DNA of 27,017 nucleotides from Bacillota bacterium. GTDB taxonomy: Bacteria; Bacillota; Clostridia; Acetivibrionales; JAFADI01. The notes under the pieces are model-generated. The model was given only the letters and a program-made list of their open reading frames with translations. It had not been told where the DNA came from and made no database searches. A program made the translations under genes and the position numbers. The number at the start of each line of letters is the position of its first letter. The stretch's first letter is position 1. Shown piece after piece: positions 23,437 through 27,017 of this stretch. The DNA lies in assembly GCA_023424965.1 (NCBI GenBank), contig JAFADI010000190.1:1-27017 (forward strand), read 5' to 3'.

Positions 23437-23460
23437 AAGAGTGGGACCAACCCACTCTTT
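23437..23460 (+). promoter_or_regulatory. Leader hairpin upstream of rimP, possible attenuator
   Basis: AAGAGTGGG at 23437-23445 and CCCACTCTT at 23451-23459 make a perfect 9-bp stem with a 5-base loop. It lies about 27 bases downstream of the expected transcription start and 42 bases before rimP. Only three T end the hairpin, so termination would be weak or conditional. Its place at the head of the nusA operon suggests it may allow feedback by NusA, but this is inference. Confidence 0.6.
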
Positions 23461-23501
23461 CGCGTTATTTATACAGAGTTTTGCTTTTACCGGAGGTTTT
23501 T

Positions 23502-23963
23502 ATGGCTAGAAAAAAAACTGAAGAGCTGGTGGCCGAGCTGGCCCAGCCCATTGCTGACAAGCATTCTTACGAGCTTGTGGACGTTGAATTTATCAAGGAA
23601 GGTGCCAACTGGTACCTGCGTGTGTACATAGACAAGCCCGGCGGGGTGACCATCGACGACTGCCAGGCTGTGAGCGAGGAACTGGATGAGAAGCTTGACA
23701 AACTGGATCCCATTGAACAGAGTTATTTCCTTGAAATATCTTCACCGGGCCTTGAACGGCCGTTGAAGAAAGACCGGGATTTTGAAAAATACAAGGGTGA
23801 GCTGGTTGAAGTAAAACTTTTTGAAGCGGTGGACGGAAAGAAGGTCTTTGAAGGAGAGCTTTTAGGCCTTGCGGATAACAGCATATCCATAAAGCAGGGA
23901 GAGGGAGTTCTCAACTTCGGCAGAGAAAAAGTTGCCATTGTTAAAAGAGTAATAAAGTTTTAA
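23502..23963 (+). CDS. rimP: Ribosome maturation factor RimP
   Basis: A 153-residue factor for assembly of the 30S subunit (formerly YlxS/YhbC). Signature segments are ELVDVEFIKEGANWYLRVYIDKPGGVTI, the DDCQAVSEELDEKLD helix and YFLEISSPGLERPLK, followed by an SH3-like C-terminal domain. ATG 23502 has GGAGG at 23492-23496, 5 bases away; a TTG seven codons upstream is in frame but lacks such a site. First gene of the conserved rimP-nusA-ylxR-ylxQ-infB operon, with nusA 32 bases downstream. Confidence 0.97.
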   Translation: MARKKTEELVAELAQPIADKHSYELVDVEFIKEGANWYLRVYIDKPGGVTIDDCQAVSEELDEKLDKLDPIEQSYFLEISSPGLERPLKKDRDFEKYKGELVEVKLFEAVDGKKVFEGELLGLADNSISIKQGEGVLNFGREKVAIVKRVIKF

Positions 23964-23995
23964 TGGTTCAAATAAAAGGAGGTTGTTGATAAGAC

Positions 23996-25177
23996 ATGAG
24001 CGCTGATTTAATTCATGCATTGGAGCAGTTGGAAAAAGAAAAGGGGATAAATAAGGAGACTATTATAGATGCCATTGAGGCTGCGTTGATATCTGCCTAT
24101 AAAAGAAATTTTGGTATTTCCCAGAATGTAAAGGTGTATATTGACCGCCTGTCCGGAGATGTAAAGGTATATGCCGTCAAGAGGGTGACGTCGGACCCGA
24201 GAAATGAACTTCTGGACATTTCCATTGAAGAAGCGAAGCGCATTAACAAAAATCTTGAAGAAGAAGATGTGGTGGAGGTCGAGGTAACCCCGAAAAAATT
24301 CGGACGGATTGCCGCCCAGACAGCCAAACAGGTGGTTGTGCAGAGAATCAGGGAAGCCGAAAGAGGCATCATTTTCGATGAGTTCTCCAACAAAGAGGGA
24401 GATATCGTCACGGGAATTATTCAGCGCGTGGAAAGAAAAAATGTAATCATCGACCTCGGGAAAACCGAAGCCATGCTTCCCTATGCGGAACAGACACCGG
24501 GGGAGGAATACAGGTTTAATGAGAGAATCAAGTCCTATATCATAGAGGTGAAGAAAACCACAAAAGGTCCCCAGATCATGCTTTCAAGGACCCATCCGGG
24601 ACTGGTGAAGAGGCTTTTTGAACTGGAAGTACCGGAAATTCATGACGGAACGGTGGAGATCAAGAGCATCGCCAGGGAACCGGGGTCCAGGACCAAAATT
24701 GCAGTCTATGCAAAGGATGAGAATGTTGATCCCGTGGGTGCCTGCGTCGGACAGAAGGGAACAAGGGTCCAGGCTGTGGTAGACGAGCTCAGGGGGGAAA
24801 AAATCGATATCATCAAATGGAGCAGCGACCCGCAGGATTTCATTTCAAGCAGCTTAAGCCCCGCAAAGGTTGTGCGGGTTGATATCAATGAAGAGGAAAA
24901 AAGTGCGAAAGTTACCGTGCCTGATTTCCAGCTTTCCCTTGCCATCGGTAAGGAAGGCCAGAACGCCAGGCTTGCGGCAAAGCTGACGGGCTGGAAGATT
25001 GACATCAAGAGTGAGTCCCAGCTCAGGGCCTCCATCGAACAGCAGATGTTCAATATGAATGTTAACTATGACGACGACGAAGATGAAGAATTTACGGAAG
25101 ATGAAGAATTTACAGAGAATGAAGAGTTTACAGAGAATGAAGATGAAGAGGTTTTGAATGGAGAAAGTGAAGAATAG
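23996..25177 (+). CDS. nusA: Transcription termination/antitermination factor NusA
   Basis: A 393-residue NusA that binds RNA polymerase and nascent RNA to modulate pausing, termination and antitermination. The N-terminal polymerase-binding domain (1-130) includes the region around ALISAYKRNFG. Next come an S1 domain (about 135-200, GDIVTGIIQRVERKNVIIDLG) and two KH domains: VGACVGQKGTRVQAVVDELRGEKIDI is split across the first, and LAIGKEGQNARLAAKLTGWKIDI is the second (both quoted only in part elsewhere). The tail from about 358 is an acidic EDEEFT hexapeptide repeat. AAGGAGG is 13 bases before the ATG, an unusually long distance. An in-frame TAA just upstream (23990) rules out an earlier start. 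Confidence 0.97.
   Translation: MSADLIHALEQLEKEKGINKETIIDAIEAALISAYKRNFGISQNVKVYIDRLSGDVKVYAVKRVTSDPRNELLDISIEEAKRINKNLEEEDVVEVEVTPKKFGRIAAQTAKQVVVQRIREAERGIIFDEFSNKEGDIVTGIIQRVERKNVIIDLGKTEAMLPYAEQTPGEEYRFNERIKSYIIEVKKTTKGPQIMLSRTHPGLVKRLFELEVPEIHDGTVEIKSIAREPGSRTKIAVYAKDENVDPVGACVGQKGTRVQAVVDELRGEKIDIIKWSSDPQDFISSSLSPAKVVRVDINEEEKSAKVTVPDFQLSLAIGKEGQNARLAAKLTGWKIDIKSESQLRASIEQQMFNMNVNYDDDEDEEFTEDEEFTENEEFTENEDEEVLNGESEE
25079..25150 (+). repeat. 18-bp tandem repeat encoding an acidic NusA tail
   Basis: Three 18-base units (25079-25096, 25097-25114, 25115-25132) each encode E-D/N-E-E-F-T, followed by a degenerate fourth to 25150. The units are 75-95 percent alike, which suggests replication slippage. 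The tail is strongly negative, with a phenylalanine every six residues. Confidence 0.85.
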
Positions 25178-25229
25178 AAGGTTGCTGCAGCTTTCTATCC
25201 TTTAAATTTGTGTTGTCTGGAGGGTTTTC

Positions 25230-25505
25230 GTGAAGCAGAAGAAAATTCCTATGCGCATGTGCCTGGGCTGTCAGGAAATGAAGCCTAAGAAGGAATTGAT
25301 AAGGGTGGTAAAAGACAAGGAGAACAACATAAGCGTTGATTTCAAAGGAAAGGCCCCGGGAAGGGGAGCCTATATCTGCCGGAGTGTTTCCTGCTTTGAC
25401 AAGGCCCGGAAGTCGAAACGTTTTGAAAGAGCTTTTGAAGCACAAATCAGCGAAGAAATATATAATATACTACAGCAGCAGTTGGAGGAAGCGGATGACC
25501 AATAA
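25230..25505 (+). CDS. rnpM: RNase P modulator RnpM (YlxR family)
   Basis: A 91-residue YlxR-family protein. The family fold is recognised from PMRMCLGCQEMKPKKELIRVV, then FKGKAPGRGAYIC and a second cysteine in RSVSC. YlxR of Bacillus was recently described as a modulator of RNase P, RnpM, and the protein binds RNA. The start is GTG 25230, with GGAGGG upstream. It overlaps the following ylxQ gene by 11 bases, so translation is coupled. Position between nusA and ylxQ matches the conserved Gram-positive operon. Confidence 0.95.
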   Translation: MKQKKIPMRMCLGCQEMKPKKELIRVVKDKENNISVDFKGKAPGRGAYICRSVSCFDKARKSKRFERAFEAQISEEIYNILQQQLEEADDQ

Positions 25506-25848
25506 GATTTATTCCTTTCTGGGCCTTGCGACGAAAGCCGGTAGGGTGGCAACGGGGAATGAAACATGCGAAAGAGCGATCAAAGCCGGGAAGGCCCTTT
25601 TGGTGATTGTCGCTGATGAAGCTTCAGACAACACCAAAAAGAAGTTCACGGATATGTGTTTATATAGAAATATTCAAATCAGGATTTTCGGAGATAAAGA
25701 TTTGCTCGGGAGGTACACGGGAAAAGACTTGCGGTCTGTAGTATGTATTATGGATGTTGGATTTGCGGAGAATTTGGTAAAAATGATCGACGCGTATAAG
25801 TTTGAAATCGGGGGTGGCAATATTGTCGAAAGCCAGGATATATGAACT
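25495..25848 (+). CDS. ylxQ: YlxQ, L7Ae/L30e-family RNA-binding protein
   Basis: A 117-residue L7Ae/L30e/S12e-type protein, presumed to bind kink-turn RNA. Family segments are KIYSFLGLATKAGRVATGNE, the helix ERAIKAGKALLVIVADEASDNTKKKF and the late GRYTGKDLRSVVCIMDVGFAENL. ATG 25495 follows GGAGG at 25483-25487 with a 7-base gap; an in-frame open stretch upstream to 25336 lies inside ylxR and is not considered coding. The coding frame ends with TGA at about 25843-25845; the next gene starts inside it at 25823. Confidence 0.93.
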
Positions 25849-27017
25849 TGCAAAAGAGCTGAATACAACCAGCAAAAGGCTTATGGAGAAGTTGTCGGAG
25901 ATAAACATCGAAGTAAAAAATCACATGAGCCTTTTGGAGGAGCATGAACTTGACGCTTTATTCAAACACATCGGTGTTATAAGGCATAATGATAATAAAA
26001 CTGTTGACAACGACGAGAAGAGAACGGCCGCACACGCTCCGCCAAAAGCAGATGCCAAAAAAGACGGAAAAAGTGCGCCAAGGATAATAAGGAAGACGGA
26101 AATCAATCTGGATGCCAGAAGAGATGACCGGAATGTGCAGAGCAATGCCAGGTTTGACACGCCAAGGGCGGAAAATAGAAATAATGCCAACACCTCCCAG
26201 GGAGGAAGTTATGTCAGGCCTGCAACCTCTACTTCCGGCCTGAGACCCGGGTATGTCAGGGATACGGGAATCGATTTCAAAAAAGATACGAAGCCATATA
26301 CAAAGCAAGAGAATAGACATGCACCTGCTAGAGAAACTGATAGACCTGCTGTTAAGCCTGAAGAAAAGCCGGTATTGGGTGTTGAATCTCCTAAGGCTGT
26401 TGAATCTAAGGCAGTGGTTGAAATGGATTTGAAGCCGGTAGAGAAGGAGCCTATGATCGAATTGTCAGTTCAAACGGAAGAAAAGACACACAAAAAGGAA
26501 GAAAAGGTAAAAGAAAAGCAACCGAAAGAGCCGGGGCAGCAGAGGACGGTGGAAGCAGCACCTCCTCCGGAAAGGGTTCAAGAGCCTAAAGCGCTGACTG
26601 CGACACCTGAAACAACGGCGGCAGCCAATAATTCCACTGTAGCCCGGGAACCAAAGCCGGCAGCGGAGCAGGGAGAAGGCGGCAAAGAGAGAACTGAACA
26701 GCCTGCAGCAGAAGTTGCAAGGCAGAATGACCGTCCACAGGGCCAGGGAAGGCCTTATGGGGATCGTCCTTATGGAGACCGCCCGCAAGGTCAGGGCAAC
26801 AGACCTTATGGAGACCGTCCGCAGGGTCAGGGCAACAGACCTTATGGAGACCGTCCGCAAGGCCAGGGCAACAGACCCTATGGAGACCGCCCCCAAGGCC
26901 AGGGTAACCGTCCTTATGGAGACCGTCCACAGGGTCAGGGAAGGCCTTATGGGGATCGTCCTTACGGAGACCGTCCACAAGGTCAGGATAGCAGACCTTA
27001 TGGAGACCGTCCGCAAG
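25823..27017 (+). CDS. infB: Translation initiation factor IF-2, N-terminal part (cut by window end)
   Basis: The first 398 codons of IF-2, which brings initiator tRNA to the ribosome. The start is a TTG at 25823 within the end of ylxQ, with a GGGGGTGG stretch upstream. The first 50 residues, KARIYELAKELNTTSKRLMEKL and following, are the IF2_N domain. After that comes a long disordered linker rich in K, E, P and A (about 60-300), and then a 12-residue tandem repeat from residue 302. The G domain and C-terminal domains lie beyond the window. There is no stop or frameshift in the visible part. It is the last visible gene of the rimP operon and is translationally coupled to ylxQ. Confidence 0.95.
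   Translation, partial: MSKARIYELAKELNTTSKRLMEKLSEINIEVKNHMSLLEEHELDALFKHIGVIRHNDNKTVDNDEKRTAAHAPPKADAKKDGKSAPRIIRKTEINLDARRDDRNVQSNARFDTPRAENRNNANTSQGGSYVRPATSTSGLRPGYVRDTGIDFKKDTKPYTKQENRHAPARETDRPAVKPEEKPVLGVESPKAVESKAVVEMDLKPVEKEPMIELSVQTEEKTHKKEEKVKEKQPKEPGQQRTVEAAPPPERVQEPKALTATPETTAAANNSTVAREPKPAAEQGEGGKERTEQPAAEVARQNDRPQGQGRPYGDRPYGDRPQGQGNRPYGDRPQGQGNRPYGDRPQGQGNRPYGDRPQGQGNRPYGDRPQGQGRPYGDRPYGDRPQGQDSRPYGDRPQ
26726..27017 (+). repeat. 36-bp tandem repeat in infB (R-P-Y-G-D-R-P-Q-G-Q-G-N)
   Basis: The 12-residue unit RPYGDRPQGQGN repeats head to tail. RPYGD occurs nine times from 26750 (R310) to the window edge. Four full units lie in the middle, flanked on both sides by the variant RPYGDRPYGDRPQGQ. 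A last variant has GQDS. Synonymous differences between copies (for example ccg/cca/ccc, caa/cag) show that the repeat is old enough to have drifted while the peptide is kept. The repeat continues past the window end. Confidence 0.95.

Noticed and set aside
26465..27016. Long minus-strand open frames opposite infB, including highly repetitive proteins
   Set aside because: They are the mirror of the 36-bp tandem repeat, whose length is a multiple of three, so frames stay open. The plus strand carries the IF2_N domain in a continuous frame and fits the operon.
26726..27017. Regular repeats considered as a CRISPR array
   Set aside because: The 36-bp units are contiguous without unique spacers and keep one reading frame inside infB.

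Overview
The window is a stretch of a Gram-positive chromosome, most likely an anaerobic member of the Clostridia (Firmicutes) of moderate G+C content. The evidence is strong AGGAGG-type ribosome binding sites, frequent TTG and GTG starts, sigma-A type promoters, a PolC-type polymerase, a YesN/YesM two-component pair, and the gene order rpsB-tsf-pyrH-frr-uppS-cdsA-dxr-rseP-ispG-polC-rimP-nusA-ylxR-ylxQ-infB, which is typical of this group. The species cannot be named from the sequence alone.

Region 1 (about 1-1340) holds a very small WYL-like protein, a tRNA-Val (anticodon CAC) with its own promoter and terminator, and a metallo-beta-lactamase-fold hydrolase followed by two hairpins. Region 2 (about 1410-8810) is a carbohydrate-uptake and sensing module. 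It has two LplB/YtcP-type ABC permeases and a solute-binding lipoprotein, then a separately promoted YesN-type response regulator and YesM-type histidine kinase. No transport ATPase and no glycoside hydrolase is present, so the transporter probably uses a shared ATPase encoded elsewhere. A convergent AI-2E/PerM-type membrane protein gene (8811-9923, minus strand) separates this accessory part from the housekeeping part.

Region 3 (about 10050-27017) is the housekeeping supercluster, all on the plus strand. It combines translation (S2, EF-Ts, RRF, RimP, NusA, RnpM/YlxR, YlxQ, IF-2), nucleotide metabolism (UMP kinase), isoprenoid and envelope lipid synthesis (Dxr, IspG, UppS, CdsA), intramembrane proteolysis (RseP/RasP) and replication (PolC). 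Promoters and terminators divide it into likely units: rpsB-(attenuator)-tsf; pyrH-frr-small PASTA-like ORF; uppS-cdsA-dxr-rseP-(repeat element)-ispG-polC; and rimP-nusA-ylxR-ylxQ-infB. infB runs off the right edge.

Most of the window is well-known biology and no clear new multi-gene system was found. The less ordinary items are a 64-residue PASTA-like protein whose stop codon lies inside its terminator stem, a MITE/REP-like palindromic element inserted directly after rseP, a long arginine/tyrosine/glutamine/glycine-rich 12-residue tandem repeat in the N-terminal part of IF-2, structured leaders before rpsB and rimP, and an acidic hexapeptide repeat at the end of NusA.
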